Source: Phenylobacterium sp. | GTDB taxonomy: Bacteria > Pseudomonadota > Alphaproteobacteria > Caulobacterales > Caulobacteraceae | DNA: 62,605 nucleotides | Direction of reading: 5' to 3' | Assembly: GCF_030681155.1 (NCBI RefSeq) | Contig: NZ_JAUXXE010000038.1 | Coordinates: 1-62,605 of the forward strand | Part shown: positions 17,385-27,816 of the stretch, piece by piece | Layout: the number at the start of each line of letters is the position of its first letter | Numbering within the stretch: the stretch's first letter is position 1 | Notes under the pieces: model-generated | Database searches by the model: none | Told to the model about the DNA's origin: nothing | Seen by the model: only the letters and a program-made list of their open reading frames with translations | Made by a program: the position numbers and the translations under genes

Positions 17385-18911
17385 TCACGGCCCCACATCG
17401 ACATCTGAAGCCCGCGTCTCGCGCTTCATCGGCGCCGGCATGCCGAGCGCCGTCGCCAGCCGCTCATCCCACCCATAGATGTCGGGTCGGAAGGCGATCT
17501 CTCCCGAGCGATCCACAAAGGCTGTCTGGTACATCAGGCGAACGGGCATGGGGGTTTGCAGCCCCAGCACCGCGGTCGCGCCCTTCGCGAGCTTGGCGTC
17601 GAACTCCGACTGAAGACCGGCCGCCGACGAAAGTCCGCGCGCATAGCCGACGGCGTCGTCGACACGGACGCACCCGTGGCTGCCATGGCGCTCATTGGCT
17701 GCAAACGCCCTCTTCGAAGGCGTGTCATGCAGGTAGATCGCGTGCGGATTCTGCATGTCGAATTTGACCCGCCCTAGCGAGGCCTTCGGGCCGGGACGTT
17801 GGACCACCCGGCCCTCGTCCAAATACATGTCGTGCTCGCGCAGATAGGCCGCGCCCTTCGGGAGGATTTCTCTCTCGGCGATGCCCTGGGGCACATTCCA
17901 GGGCGGGTTCAGAACCAGGTCGCTGAAGGTTCCGGCCAGATTGGGAGTGGCGGCGTCCGGCTTACCGACCACAACGCGCCGAACATCGATGATTTTGCCA
18001 TTTTCGTAAGTCGTCATCACCGCCGCGGCCGTGTTGACGTCGATGCGGGTGGCCGCAGGGTTGCGCTTCAGCCAACGCCGCACCTCCAGGTTCAAGGCGA
18101 GCTGACGCGCCCGGTCAGCCGGGCCGGCGTTCAGGATCGCGATGGTGTCGCCGCCGATGACGCCGTCGTCATTGACGCCCTGCTGGGTCTGAAAGCGCTT
18201 GATGGCTTCGACGACGGCGGGCTCATATCGCTCTGAGGAGGCGGGCGCCTCTTTCAAATAACGACCCGCCACAAGCGCCGCGACGATCTGCGGAATGCGC
18301 CCGTCCTGATCGCCCGGCTTGATCGCCTCGCCAGACGGTATCGCGGCCGGTTGGCGCGAGGCGGCGTCTTTCAAGTATCCGAGATAGGCCTTTGAAAGAC
18401 GGTCATATTCAGGATCATTGGGAGGCAAGCTCTTCAGCCAAGGCTCCAGATCGCCCGCGCTCAGCGCCGCTGCGAGCTTGCGGTCCACGTTCAGGTCGTT
18501 GCGCTCCAGCCCATAGACCTCGAAGATCTTGCTGGGATCGATCAATCCATGGGCGAGGGCGTCGCCATAGGCCATCGCGGCCTTCGTCAGGGCGATCTCG
18601 CGCCCTAGCGGGTCCTTGGCCGCCAAGCGAGCGACAAACGGCTTGGAGTCGATTGCGTGGCTATCCAGCGTCTTGAAGGCGTCCTGAAGCTGCGCTGCGC
18701 TCGACGGCGACCAGGCGGGACGCCAATCCCTCGCGGCGTAGAAGGCCCTGACACGCTCGTCCATCTGGGAGCGTTGAAGGGATTGGGCCGACACCTCCTT
18801 GGGACGGACAAGGCTGTCACCGCCTAGAGAGGTAAGGGGACCACAAGCTGCGATCAGGGAAATTATCAAGGCCGCGGGCGCAAGGCGGGCGGCGGGAAGC
18901 TGCACTGTCAT
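17385..18911 (-). CDS. L,D-transpeptidase (YcbB-like lipoprotein)
   Basis: This 508-residue envelope protein begins with a signal peptide and lipobox (LIAACG, Cys23). It has a helical scaffold domain (about 45-200), a peptidoglycan-binding region (YEPAVVEAIKRFQTQQGV, about 230) and a YkuD catalytic domain with HGSHGCVRV, catalytic Cys at about 414. Such enzymes make 3-3 cross-links in peptidoglycan or attach proteins to it. It is divergent from the carboxypeptidase gene, with 86 bp between, where both promoters must lie. Confidence 0.92.
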   Translation of the reverse strand: MTVQLPAARLAPAALIISLIAACGPLTSLGGDSLVRPKEVSAQSLQRSQMDERVRAFYAARDWRPAWSPSSAAQLQDAFKTLDSHAIDSKPFVARLAAKDPLGREIALTKAAMAYGDALAHGLIDPSKIFEVYGLERNDLNVDRKLAAALSAGDLEPWLKSLPPNDPEYDRLSKAYLGYLKDAASRQPAAIPSGEAIKPGDQDGRIPQIVAALVAGRYLKEAPASSERYEPAVVEAIKRFQTQQGVNDDGVIGGDTIAILNAGPADRARQLALNLEVRRWLKRNPAATRIDVNTAAAVMTTYENGKIIDVRRVVVGKPDAATPNLAGTFSDLVLNPPWNVPQGIAEREILPKGAAYLREHDMYLDEGRVVQRPGPKASLGRVKFDMQNPHAIYLHDTPSKRAFAANERHGSHGCVRVDDAVGYARGLSSAAGLQSEFDAKLAKGATAVLGLQTPMPVRLMYQTAFVDRSGEIAFRPDIYGWDERLATALGMPAPMKRETRASDVDVGP

Positions 18912-18997
18912 TGAGGGGGTAACGCCGCAGATCTGATTTGGTGCGACATTATCGCCCGCGTCTTCTTTTCGCCGGCGAGCGCGGGCACAATCGCCCG

Positions 18998-19954
18998 ATG
19001 TTCAGGACCTGGTCAATCGGCGCGGCGGTTATCCTCCTGGCGCTGTCGATCGGCGGCGGGTCGCCGCCAGGCGCGACCAGGGCGGCGGCCGCTGCGTCCA
19101 TTGCAGATGATCGGAACGACCTGATCGGCGATCTGCTGGAGGCTCCGGTTCCCAGTTGCGAGGCGGCGAGCGGCTACGAACAGGCCGCTCGCGGGAACGC
19201 CGACAGTATACGGACGATGAGCTGGTCGCCGTTTGGACGCGCCGAAAAGGGCTGGGCGATCTATTCGGCGCATGTCGCACGCGCCATCGGCACGATCTGC
19301 GCCCCGGACAGTCCGGGCTTCGCCGCGGCCCTGGCGCGTTGGCAAGCCAGCCGCGGGCTTTCAGGCGAAGGGCGATCAGATGTCGCCACCCTGATGTCGA
19401 TGAAGGGCGAATGGCAGACGGCCCGGCCCTATGTCGCCCTACGCGCCTCCGGCGTCTGCCCGGCGCCGCCGGCGTCGAGCGGACTGACGCGTTTGGAGGA
19501 AGAAGAAGGCTATCTGGGCAAGTCGGTCGAATTGCGGTCCGACGCCGCGCGCGCCTATCGCAGGATGGTGGCGGCGGCTCGAGCGGAGATGCCGGACCTG
19601 GCTGAAGACCCGCAGTTGCTCCGGGTTTTTTCAGGTTATCGCAGTCCGGCCTATGACGATGCGCGCTGCGCGCGGGACGGCAACTGCGCAGGAATTGTTC
19701 GGGCCAAGTGCTCGGTTCACCGTACCGGCCAAGCCTTGGACCTCGTGGTCGGGGCCGCAGCCGGTTTCAGCGTCGACTCCAGCGCTGACGCCAACCGCCT
19801 GCATCAATCGCAGGGAAGGGCCTATCGGTGGCTGCTGGCCAACGCCGAAAGGTTCGGGTTCGTGAACTACAGCTTCGAGCCCTGGCATTGGGAATGGATT
19901 GGCGACGGCCCTGGCCCCGACTCCCCGCAGTGGCAGCGAGTCGCAACGCGTTAG
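18998..19954 (+). CDS. VanY-type D-alanyl-D-alanine carboxypeptidase
   Basis: This 318-residue protein has a signal peptide (MFRTWSIGAAVILLALSIGG). Its LAS/VanY metallopeptidase domain carries SVHRTGQALD (His241 and Asp248 bind zinc) and PWHWEW (His297). It would trim the terminal D-Ala of peptidoglycan stem peptides, which generates substrates for the L,D-transpeptidase next door. ATG 18998 gives a proper signal peptide; the frame opens at 18938. The residue 50-150 region resembles a peptidoglycan-binding module (GFAAALARWQASRGLSG). It is immediately followed by the beta-lactamase-like gene. Confidence 0.88.
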   Translation: MFRTWSIGAAVILLALSIGGGSPPGATRAAAAASIADDRNDLIGDLLEAPVPSCEAASGYEQAARGNADSIRTMSWSPFGRAEKGWAIYSAHVARAIGTICAPDSPGFAAALARWQASRGLSGEGRSDVATLMSMKGEWQTARPYVALRASGVCPAPPASSGLTRLEEEEGYLGKSVELRSDAARAYRRMVAAARAEMPDLAEDPQLLRVFSGYRSPAYDDARCARDGNCAGIVRAKCSVHRTGQALDLVVGAAAGFSVDSSADANRLHQSQGRAYRWLLANAERFGFVNYSFEPWHWEWIGDGPGPDSPQWQRVATR

Positions 19955-21160
19955 ATGCAGCGTCGCGTTTCCCGGTTCAGACAGCCTCGTTTTTCCTCGG
20001 GCCGCGGAAGCTTCTGGCGCGCCAGGCGGTTCAGCAGTTCGCGCTCGCCTTGGGGCAGAATCGTCTTGGCGCTGGCCTTGCTTGGCGCGATCGCCGCCGG
20101 CTCGGCCTGGCTACTGCGGGAGCGAATTTCACCTCGCACCCCGCAAACGCCACCGGCTGCGGCGCTGGAAGAAGCGTCCGCGGGCCAGGCGGCTGGGCCG
20201 GCCTTGCCACGTTCCTCCCTTCGCGAGGGCCCGGCCTCCCTGCAGGAGAGGCTCGATACGATCGCCGCTCGCCATGGTGAGCCGATCGGGATCGCCGTGG
20301 CGGACGTGGGCGCAGGTTGGGCTGTGGCGGTGGCCGGTGACCACTTCTTCCCGCAACAAAGCGTCTCCAAGACCTGGGTGGCTCTGGCGGTGCTCGACGC
20401 CGTCGATCGCGGCGACCTGGATCTGAAAAGCGCGGTGACCATGACCTTCGCCGACCGGAGCGTGTTCAACCAGCCGCTCGGACGAAGCCTCTCGGCCGAC
20501 GGGCTGGAGATCACCATCGCCGACCTTCTTCATCATGCGCTGGCGTTCAGCGACAATTCGGCCAACGATACCTTGATCCGCATCGTGGGACTTGATGCGG
20601 TCCGAGATGTTCTGGCTCGCAAGGGCTTGGACGGCATTCGCATGGGGTCCGATGAGCGCCATTTGCAGGCGTTGATCGCCGGCCTGGCCTGGCGCCCTTC
20701 GTATGGCGAAGGCCGCAATTTCGAACAGGCGCGCGCGAAGCTGGACCGGCTTCATCGCCGCCAGGCCCTGAGCGCCTATCTGTCTGATCCGATTGATGGC
20801 GCGACGCCGATGGGCATCGTCGCGGCCCTCGCGGCCCTGCACAGCGGGGAGCTGATGTCAGCCACCTCTCAGGCCTTCCTGATGGAGACGCTTGCCGCCA
20901 CGCGGACCGGGCCGGCTCGGCTGAAGGGCGGATTGCCGACCGGCTGGAAAATCGCTCACAAGACCGGGACCGGCCAGGACTTCGAGGGAGGCTCGGTCGG
21001 CATCAACGACATCGCGCTCCTGACCGCGCCCGACGGCAGGACCTACGCGGTGGCCGTCCTGATGGGCTTCACCCGCAAGCCGGTGCGCGATCGCCTCGCG
21101 ATCATGCAATCGGTAAGCCGGGCGGTTTCGCAGCAATGGGCCACGGAGATCGGCGACTAG
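19955..21160 (+). CDS. Class A beta-lactamase-like serine hydrolase
   Basis: This 401-residue protein has one N-terminal membrane or signal segment (IVLALALLGAIAAGSAWLL) and the three serine-hydrolase motifs: SVSK (Ser136, Lys139), SDN (199-201) and KTG (336-338). The omega-loop area reads DERHLQ, where beta-lactamases have E-x-x-L-N, and a long insert follows before DPIDGATP. The nucleophile set is intact but deacylation may differ, so it could be a penicillin-binding or peptidase-like enzyme rather than a resistance lactamase. Its ATG directly follows the carboxypeptidase stop, so they form an operon. Confidence 0.85.
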   Translation: MQRRVSRFRQPRFSSGRGSFWRARRFSSSRSPWGRIVLALALLGAIAAGSAWLLRERISPRTPQTPPAAALEEASAGQAAGPALPRSSLREGPASLQERLDTIAARHGEPIGIAVADVGAGWAVAVAGDHFFPQQSVSKTWVALAVLDAVDRGDLDLKSAVTMTFADRSVFNQPLGRSLSADGLEITIADLLHHALAFSDNSANDTLIRIVGLDAVRDVLARKGLDGIRMGSDERHLQALIAGLAWRPSYGEGRNFEQARAKLDRLHRRQALSAYLSDPIDGATPMGIVAALAALHSGELMSATSQAFLMETLAATRTGPARLKGGLPTGWKIAHKTGTGQDFEGGSVGINDIALLTAPDGRTYAVAVLMGFTRKPVRDRLAIMQSVSRAVSQQWATEIGD

Positions 21161-21267
21161 TTGGTCGCCCGCGCGGCTTCTGGCGCGCGGCCTGGGATGC
21201 GACAGCTCAAAAGCTCGGTAAGACCTCGAGTGGGTAAACCCAAACCCATGTGGTGCGTTGGGCTGGG

Positions 21268-22428
21268 ATGGCTGGGCTATTCGCAAGACCTCCGCGCTCA
21301 AGGAAAGAGCCGCGCTCAAGCAGTGAGCCACGCTCCAGGCGTGGCCTAGACAAGATCGATGCCGCGATCCTGCTGACCTTCGTGGCGTCGGCCGGGCTTG
21401 CGGCATGGGGTTGGGGACAGCCCTCGCCGCGTGAAAAATCAGAAGGCGATCGCGGCAGGCGCTCGACCGCGCCCCGGAAAATCCCGGCCAAAGGCTGGAA
21501 AGACATTCTGGTGCGCAGCTATCGCGAGATCGGCGACGACGACGTTTTCTCGGTTGCGCGCAGCATCGCCTTCACCGGCATGCTGGCGCTCTTTCCGGCC
21601 CTTGCGGCCTTTGTCTCGATCTACGGCCTGTTCGCCGACGTCAACCAGGCCAGGGAACATCTCGCGGCCCTGGCCGGCATCGTCCCGGCGGAGGTCATGA
21701 CCTTGATCGGCGAGCAAATGGTGCGCATCGCTGAAGCCAACAACGCCAGCCTGAGCCTCACCTTCCTGTTGAGTTTGGTGCTGTCGTTCTGGAGCGCGAA
21801 TTCTGGAATGAAGGCGCTCTTCAAGGGCCTCAACGTCGCCTACGAGGAGCAGGAAACTCGATCTTTCCTGCGTCTCAACCTGGTGACGATGGGCTTCACC
21901 ACTGGATTGATCGCGCTCTTCGTGGTGGCCGCGGCCTGCGTGATCGGGCTCCCCATCCTCGTCCAGGCGCTGCACATCGACCCGGCTCGAGTTCCGCTCG
22001 CCTGGCTGCGGTGGCCGATCCTGCTTCTGGTCGTTATGGGCGCGATCTCGCTGCTCTACCGCTTTGGCCCGAGCCGCGAGCAAGCAAGGTGGCGATGGGT
22101 GACGCCGGGAAGCTTCGCGGCCGGCGCGCTCTGGATCGCGGGCTCCAGTCTCTTCTCCTTGTATCTGTCACGGTTCGCCGACTACAGCGCGACCTACGGA
22201 TCACTCGGGGCGGTGTTCGGCTTCATGATGTGGCTGTGGCTGTCCGCCGTCATCGTTCTCTTCGGCGCGGAGCTCAACGCCGAGATGGAACACCAGACGG
22301 CGGTCGATTCCACGATCGGCCCACCCCTGCCGCTAGGGGCTCGCGGCGCCCAGATGGCCGACACCGTCGGAGCCGCGCAACCTGGATCTCTATGGAAATC
22401 CCTCCTGCAAAAACGGCCTGGGCCCTAG
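21268..22428 (+). CDS. YihY/BrkB family inner-membrane protein
   Basis: This 386-residue protein has a basic N-terminal tail and about six transmembrane segments. Family features include DDVFSVARSIAFTGMLALFP and, near the end, YSATYGSLGAVFGFMMWLWLS followed by GAELNAE. The family was once called RNase BN; its real role is uncertain and may be envelope-related. The start is unclear: ATG 21268 was chosen, while GTG 21250 is in frame. It lies 107 bp after the beta-lactamase-like gene on the same strand. Confidence 0.85.
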   Translation: MAGLFARPPRSRKEPRSSSEPRSRRGLDKIDAAILLTFVASAGLAAWGWGQPSPREKSEGDRGRRSTAPRKIPAKGWKDILVRSYREIGDDDVFSVARSIAFTGMLALFPALAAFVSIYGLFADVNQAREHLAALAGIVPAEVMTLIGEQMVRIAEANNASLSLTFLLSLVLSFWSANSGMKALFKGLNVAYEEQETRSFLRLNLVTMGFTTGLIALFVVAAACVIGLPILVQALHIDPARVPLAWLRWPILLLVVMGAISLLYRFGPSREQARWRWVTPGSFAAGALWIAGSSLFSLYLSRFADYSATYGSLGAVFGFMMWLWLSAVIVLFGAELNAEMEHQTAVDSTIGPPLPLGARGAQMADTVGAAQPGSLWKSLLQKRPGP

Positions 22429-22551
22429 TCGGCTGACGAAACGTCCCGCGGCAGACGCCGACGTTCTGGTTCCAATTTCGAAACCAGGCCTTGCAGACCC
22501 GTTGGATCAAGGACCCGTGTGAGGGCGAGGGCCGCCGCATAGCTCGCGGGT

Positions 22552-25500
22552 TTAGCTGAGGGCCTTGTCGCTGGCGGCGCGCGACAGAGCCGCTGCAACC
22601 TGGTCCGAAGTATAAGGCTTGGCCAGGTTGATCGCATCGGGCAGGCCGGCCTCCTGCGCTGCGCCTTGGTCGCCGCTTGCGAAAATGATCTTCAAGCCTG
22701 GCCACTGCTGGATGGCTTCTCGCGCCAGGTCCGTCCCGGAGAAATCCGGAAGTCCGACATCGGTGATCAGGACATCGGCCGTCGTTTCCGCGAGGAGCCG
22801 CAGGGCGGTTTGGCCATCGCTGGCGCAGTTCACGGTGTGACCAAGCTCTGCAATCATGTCGGCCGTGCCGCTGCGGATCAGGTCGTCGTCCTCGACAAGT
22901 ACGACGATCAGCCTGGGACCCTCCCGCCGCCTCTCGCCCTGCACAGGTGTCGCGCGAGGGCGTTCATGAACACTGCGTTGGGCCTGATTGGCCAGGATAT
23001 GCCGGATCCGGCGAGCCAACGCCTCACGGGAGTAGGGCTTGGACAAGAGCTCGACCCCCGGATCGAGGCGGCCATGGTGCACGATCGCGTTTTCCGTATA
23101 GCCCGAAGTGAACAAGACACCGATGTGCGGGAGGCGCTCCTTGGTCCGCCTCGCGAGCTCTGGGCTGCGAAGCGGGCCAGGCATGACCACGTCGGTGAAC
23201 AAAAGGTCGATCGCGATCCCGCTGTCGATGACGTTCAGCGCGCTCTGTGCGTCGCGCGCCTTCAGCACCCTGTAGCCAAGCTCGGTCAGCAGCCCGACCG
23301 CGGTCTCGCGGACAGCGTCGTCATCTTCCACGACAAGGATGGTTTCCGTGCCGCCAACCACCGGACCGGCGCTGATGTCGGCCAGGACGTCCTCGGCCCC
23401 CACCGCCCGCGGAAGGTAGAGCTTGATCGTCGTCCCTTCCCCCATCTCGCTGTAGATTTTGATGTGTCCGCCCGACTGCTTGGTCAGGCCATAGACCATG
23501 GAGAGGCCAAGGCCCGTGCCCTTGCCCTCTGGCTTGGTGCTGAAGAAGGGCTCGAAGACGCTCTCGATGATGTCCTTCGGAATACCGCAACCGGTGTCGG
23601 TCACCGCGACCATGACGTACTGCCCGGGCTTCACGTCATCGTGCTGGACGGCGTAACTGTCATCGAGCGCGGCGTTGCTGACTTCGATCGTCAGACGCCC
23701 CCCCTCCTGCATGGCGTCCCGGGCGTTGATGGCCAGGTTGAGGATGGCGTTCTCGATCTGACCTGGGTCCACCAGCGTGTTCCACAAGCCCCCGCCGACG
23801 ATGGTCTCCACCTCGATATCTTCCCCGATCGAGCGGCGAAGTAGATCGTCCATATCCTTCAAGAGCCGCCCGAGGTTCACCACCTTGGGCTCAAGTGGGG
23901 AGCGCCGTCCGAAGGCCAGCAATTGTGACGCCAGCTTTGCGCCGCGCGACACCCCGGCCAGCGCGTTCTGCACCCGCCGCTCAGCCCGGTCATTGCCGGC
24001 CACGTCGCGGCCGAGAAGCTGCAGGTTCCCGCTGATCACTTGCAGGAGGTTGTTGAAATCGTGGGCGACGCCCCCGGTCAGCTTGCCGAGGGCCTCAATT
24101 TTCTGCGACTGACGCAAGGCGGCCTCGGCGGCCTGCCGCTCGCGCGATTCCTGCTCAAGCCGCGCCAGCGCATCGCCGAGCTCCTCGGTCCGCTCACCGA
24201 CGCGCTGCTCCAGGGTCTCGTTCAGCTGCTGAAGTTCGTCTTCGGCCTGCTTGCGATGGGTGACGTCGTATCCATCGACAAAGATGCCGACGGGCGTCCC
24301 GTCAGGCCCTAGGATCGGCTGGTAGATAAGGTCCACGAAACGCTGCTCGAGCGGGCCCGCGGCCGTCCGCTGCAACATGACCGGCATATTGCGGCCGATA
24401 AACGGCTCGCCGGCGCTGAGCACCCCATCCAGCAGTTCGAAGAACCCTTGGCCCACGATCTCCGGCAAGGCCTCGCGTGCTGAGCGTCCGATCAGATCCC
24501 GATGGCCGACAAGCTGCAGATAGGCGTCGTTGATCAGATCAAAGACGTGCTCGGGGCCCATGAGGATGGCCATGAAGCTCGGGGCCTGCTGGAACAGGGT
24601 GCGAAGATAATCGCGCTCCTGCGTCCGCAGCTCGACTTCCGAGGTCAGCTGCAGATTGGCGACCCGGAGGGTCTCGGCCGCCTCCTGGCGCAGCCGAACG
24701 GCCTCGGCGAGTGCTTCGGCCCGCTGACGTTCGACTTCATAGGCCTCGGCCCCGGACAACCCCGCGGCGATCTGACCGGACAGCAGCTTGAGAAAGCCCG
24801 AATAGTCGTCGTCAACCGGCCGATAGGGATTGGTCCCGACGATCAGGGCGCCGCGCGGTCGCTCCGCGCCCTGGTGCGCCAGCGGCTTGATGCGCACCGA
24901 TTGGGGCGGCCTGTCCCAAGCGCCGGTGGGGAGATCGGAGCGTTCGGAGACGTCGAGCGGGAATGACTCTTCACCCCGCCATATGCGGGTCAGATCCCAA
25001 ACATCGTTCTGAAGCGTCAGCTCAACGGGCGCTAGGGCGTGCCCCTGGGCGATGCCGGAAGCCGCGGCCAGCACCGCCGAGCCATCGTCGCGGAACAGGT
25101 AGATCAGCGTGAAGGGCAGGTCGAAGGGGTTCTCGGCCAAATGCTCTTCGACCGCCTGAAGAACCTTGGCGCGCGAATCCGCCGTGGTCAGCGCCGCGCC
25201 CAGGCTGCGGAGCGAGCCCAAACGGCGCTCAGCGATGACCCGGGTCGTCTCCTCGGTGACCGCGCAGAACACCCCTTCGACCTCTCCGGTGTCCCCCATC
25301 AGGGGGCTGTAGGAGAAGGTATGGTAGGTCTCCTCGGGATAGCCGTTGCGCTCCAGCAGGAGCAACAACCCGCGATCCCACGTCGCCTCGCCTTTGTGAT
25401 AGACCGTCTCAAGGCGGCCTTTGATGTCGTTCCAGATCTCCGGCCATAGCGCCTGCGTCGGCATGCCGAGGGCCTGCGGATGCTTGATGCCGAGCGTCGG

Positions 25501-25722
25501 ACGATAGGCGTCATTGTAGAAAAAGTGGATGTCCGGGCCCCAGCCCAGCCACATCTCGAACCGTGACGTCAGCAGCAGTCGAAGGGCGACCTTTAGGCTG
25601 GTTGGCCAAGATCGCGCCGGACCAAGCGGGGTCGAGGCCCAATCGTGCGCACGCATCAGCTGCGCCATTTCCCCATCACCCACGAAGATGTCGTCCAAGG
25701 ATGTGTGGATACTCGACGCCAA
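22552..25722 (-). CDS. Hybrid histidine kinase with two receiver domains
   Basis: This 1,056-residue kinase has an N-terminal PAS-like domain (about 20-165), a GAF-like region (170-340), a coiled coil, a second PAS (380-500), HisKA with VAHDFNN (His554) and HATPase with DTGCGIP and GTGLGLS. Two receiver domains follow, with acceptors at about Asp844 (LFTDVVMP) and Asp988 (LITDVGLPD). No membrane helix is seen, so sensing is cytoplasmic. It starts with TTG preceded by GGAGAG. No separate response regulator is near. The second receiver may pass phosphate to a phosphotransfer protein elsewhere. Confidence 0.92.
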   Translation of the reverse strand: MASSIHTSLDDIFVGDGEMAQLMRAHDWASTPLGPARSWPTSLKVALRLLLTSRFEMWLGWGPDIHFFYNDAYRPTLGIKHPQALGMPTQALWPEIWNDIKGRLETVYHKGEATWDRGLLLLLERNGYPEETYHTFSYSPLMGDTGEVEGVFCAVTEETTRVIAERRLGSLRSLGAALTTADSRAKVLQAVEEHLAENPFDLPFTLIYLFRDDGSAVLAAASGIAQGHALAPVELTLQNDVWDLTRIWRGEESFPLDVSERSDLPTGAWDRPPQSVRIKPLAHQGAERPRGALIVGTNPYRPVDDDYSGFLKLLSGQIAAGLSGAEAYEVERQRAEALAEAVRLRQEAAETLRVANLQLTSEVELRTQERDYLRTLFQQAPSFMAILMGPEHVFDLINDAYLQLVGHRDLIGRSAREALPEIVGQGFFELLDGVLSAGEPFIGRNMPVMLQRTAAGPLEQRFVDLIYQPILGPDGTPVGIFVDGYDVTHRKQAEDELQQLNETLEQRVGERTEELGDALARLEQESRERQAAEAALRQSQKIEALGKLTGGVAHDFNNLLQVISGNLQLLGRDVAGNDRAERRVQNALAGVSRGAKLASQLLAFGRRSPLEPKVVNLGRLLKDMDDLLRRSIGEDIEVETIVGGGLWNTLVDPGQIENAILNLAINARDAMQEGGRLTIEVSNAALDDSYAVQHDDVKPGQYVMVAVTDTGCGIPKDIIESVFEPFFSTKPEGKGTGLGLSMVYGLTKQSGGHIKIYSEMGEGTTIKLYLPRAVGAEDVLADISAGPVVGGTETILVVEDDDAVRETAVGLLTELGYRVLKARDAQSALNVIDSGIAIDLLFTDVVMPGPLRSPELARRTKERLPHIGVLFTSGYTENAIVHHGRLDPGVELLSKPYSREALARRIRHILANQAQRSVHERPRATPVQGERRREGPRLIVVLVEDDDLIRSGTADMIAELGHTVNCASDGQTALRLLAETTADVLITDVGLPDFSGTDLAREAIQQWPGLKIIFASGDQGAAQEAGLPDAINLAKPYTSDQVAAALSRAASDKALS

Positions 25723-26005
25723 GGCTTACTCTCCGATCGCGGTCTTGCGGGTTTATCGAGATTGAAGGGCGGTCACTAGATGAATATCGAGGCCGATGGG
25801 GTCACGCCGCAGCCTGCGGTCCCCCGCCCAAAATGCCCTCGTCTCAAAGACTTCGAACGCGCCGCGCCCCGCCAGACAGACCCCGCGATGGTTGCCCGAA
25901 CGCCAGGATTTGACCGCCAGCTGGCGCCATCGCAACGCCTCAATTGAGACTGCTCCAAGCTGAGGTCTCAGTCTGTCGGGGATCCGACTCCGGCACGCTC
26001 GCCAT

Positions 26006-27688
26006 CTACGCATTCTGCCTTTCTCCGACATTCTGGCGCTCCGGACAGCGACGGACGATGGCCCCCTCATGCGGGCTCAGATGAAGATCGGACTCCAAGC
26101 GCTCGCCAACCCGCCCAGGCAAGGTCGACAGCAGGATTTGTCCGCCATCGAGGGGAAACACCCCTCCCGATCCCTCGAGATCCAAAACGACCGCGAGGCA
26201 GCTCTCCGGGCAAGATCGCTGGAAGGCGAGAAGCCCGCCGGCCGCGCCGAGCAGGGCGTAGTCGCCGACCTGCAAGACTTCCTCGCGCCTGCGCAGCGCA
26301 AGCAGGGCTTGATAGAGCCGCAGGATCGACCCTGGCCGTTCCAGTTGGCGCGCAGCGTTGAGGTCGCGCCAACCCTCGCTCAAGGGAAGCCACGGCGCTT
26401 GGGCGCTGAACCCGGCGTTGGGGGCTCCCGACCACAGCATCGGGGTGCGGGCGGGGTCGCGGCCAAGACCAAGTCCTGGAACATTGAGTTCCCAGGGGTC
26501 GCGCACCCGATCAGGCGGGATCGGAACATCTGTCAGTCCCAGCTCGTCGCCTTGGTAGAGGGTGGGCGTGCCGCGAAGCGTAAGGAGCAACATCGCCGCC
26601 ACCCGAGCCTGGTCCTCACCGAGCCGGCTCGCCAGCCGCGAGCGGTCATGGTTGGACAACACCCAATTGGGCCAGCCGCCAGCGGGCAGGGCCGCTTCAT
26701 ATGCGCCGATCAGACTGGCGAGCGCCAGCGGCGTCCAGGGCGTGGTCATCAGGTGAAAGTTGAACGGCAGATGGAAGCCGTCCAACGCGCCGCCATAATA
26801 GGCCATCAGGCGCGGGATCGGCAGGTAGGCCTCGCCGATCAAGACGCGGTCTGCGCCATAACCTTCGACCAGCCGCCGCATGGCGGCGATGAATGGGTGG
26901 ACCTCGGGCTGGTCGACCGTGTGGACCTTGAGGAATTGCTCGGCCGGCCCCATCGCCTCGCGCCACTGCGGGTTTGGCGGATTGTCGGCGAGGCTCTCGT
27001 CCTCAAGCAGGTGATGGATGGCGTCGACCCGAAAGCCGTCCACGCCCTCGTCCAACCAGAAGCGCAGGACATTGAGCATGGCGCGCGCCGCCGCGGGATT
27101 GCGCCAGTTCAGGTCCGGCTGGGACGGGAGAAAGGCATGGTAATAGTATTGCCCGGTCGGCTCATCCCAGCTCCAGGCCGATCCGCCGAATTCGCCGCGC
27201 CAATTGTTCGGAGCGCCGCCGCCCGGACCTGGGTCGCGCCAGACGTACCAATCACGCTTAGCCGCGGTGCGAGACGCGCGGCTTTCCAGGAACCAGGCGT
27301 GCTGCTCGGAGGTGTGGTTGGGGATGTAGTCCAAGATGATCTTGAGGCCGCGCGAATGGACCTGGCTCACCAACTCGCGAAAAACGGCCAAGTCGCCGAA
27401 CAAGGGATCGACGGCGGTGTGATCGGCCACGTCGTAGCCGAAGTCCGCCATCGGCGAAGAGAAAATTGGAGACAACCAGATCGCGTCCACGCCAAGACCC
27501 GTCAGGTAGTCGAGGCGAGCGATCAGCCCGGCGAGATCGCCGACGCCGTCGCCATTGCTGTCTTGAAATGAGCGCAGATAGACTTGGTAGATGACGCCAT
27601 GCTTCCACCACTGGAAGTCGGCCGAACGGCTCAGGAGAGGTTGCATCATCGTCCGCGCTCGCTGGTCGCAAGCGCCTAGAAGCTCCAT
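26006..27688 (-). CDS. GH13 alpha-glucosidase / oligo-glucosidase
   Basis: This 560-residue GH13 enzyme has the (beta/alpha)8 motifs DYIPNHTS, DGFRVDAI (nucleophile Asp222), LIGEAY (acid/base Glu286) and SNHDRSR (Asp348), plus GTPTLYQGDELG. QDSNGDGVGDL near the N-terminus is the calcium-binding loop typical of the oligo-1,6-glucosidase subfamily. No signal peptide is present, so it acts in the cytoplasm on small alpha-glucosides. ATG 27688 is used; Met-Met at 27649 is possible. It is divergent from the GH65 gene, 128 bp away, and the pair probably process the same disaccharides. Confidence 0.92.
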   Translation of the reverse strand: MELLGACDQRARTMMQPLLSRSADFQWWKHGVIYQVYLRSFQDSNGDGVGDLAGLIARLDYLTGLGVDAIWLSPIFSSPMADFGYDVADHTAVDPLFGDLAVFRELVSQVHSRGLKIILDYIPNHTSEQHAWFLESRASRTAAKRDWYVWRDPGPGGGAPNNWRGEFGGSAWSWDEPTGQYYYHAFLPSQPDLNWRNPAAARAMLNVLRFWLDEGVDGFRVDAIHHLLEDESLADNPPNPQWREAMGPAEQFLKVHTVDQPEVHPFIAAMRRLVEGYGADRVLIGEAYLPIPRLMAYYGGALDGFHLPFNFHLMTTPWTPLALASLIGAYEAALPAGGWPNWVLSNHDRSRLASRLGEDQARVAAMLLLTLRGTPTLYQGDELGLTDVPIPPDRVRDPWELNVPGLGLGRDPARTPMLWSGAPNAGFSAQAPWLPLSEGWRDLNAARQLERPGSILRLYQALLALRRREEVLQVGDYALLGAAGGLLAFQRSCPESCLAVVLDLEGSGGVFPLDGGQILLSTLPGRVGERLESDLHLSPHEGAIVRRCPERQNVGERQNA

Positions 27689-27816
27689 CGGGGGCTCTCG
27701 GTTCCGAACCGGTCGGCCAGGCGAAGCCCACCCCGCGCCGGCCGGCCCGACGCCATGCTCTGCGAACCGGGGAACCGAAGCTCCGCCACCGGTTTGTGGC
27801 GTGCGGGAGGATCATC

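Noticed and set aside
22666..23844. 392-codon plus-strand frame
   Set aside because: Antisense to the receiver and HATPase part of the hybrid kinase.
26069..27571. 500-codon plus-strand frame
   Set aside because: Antisense shadow of the GH13 gene, whose catalytic motifs are intact on the other strand.
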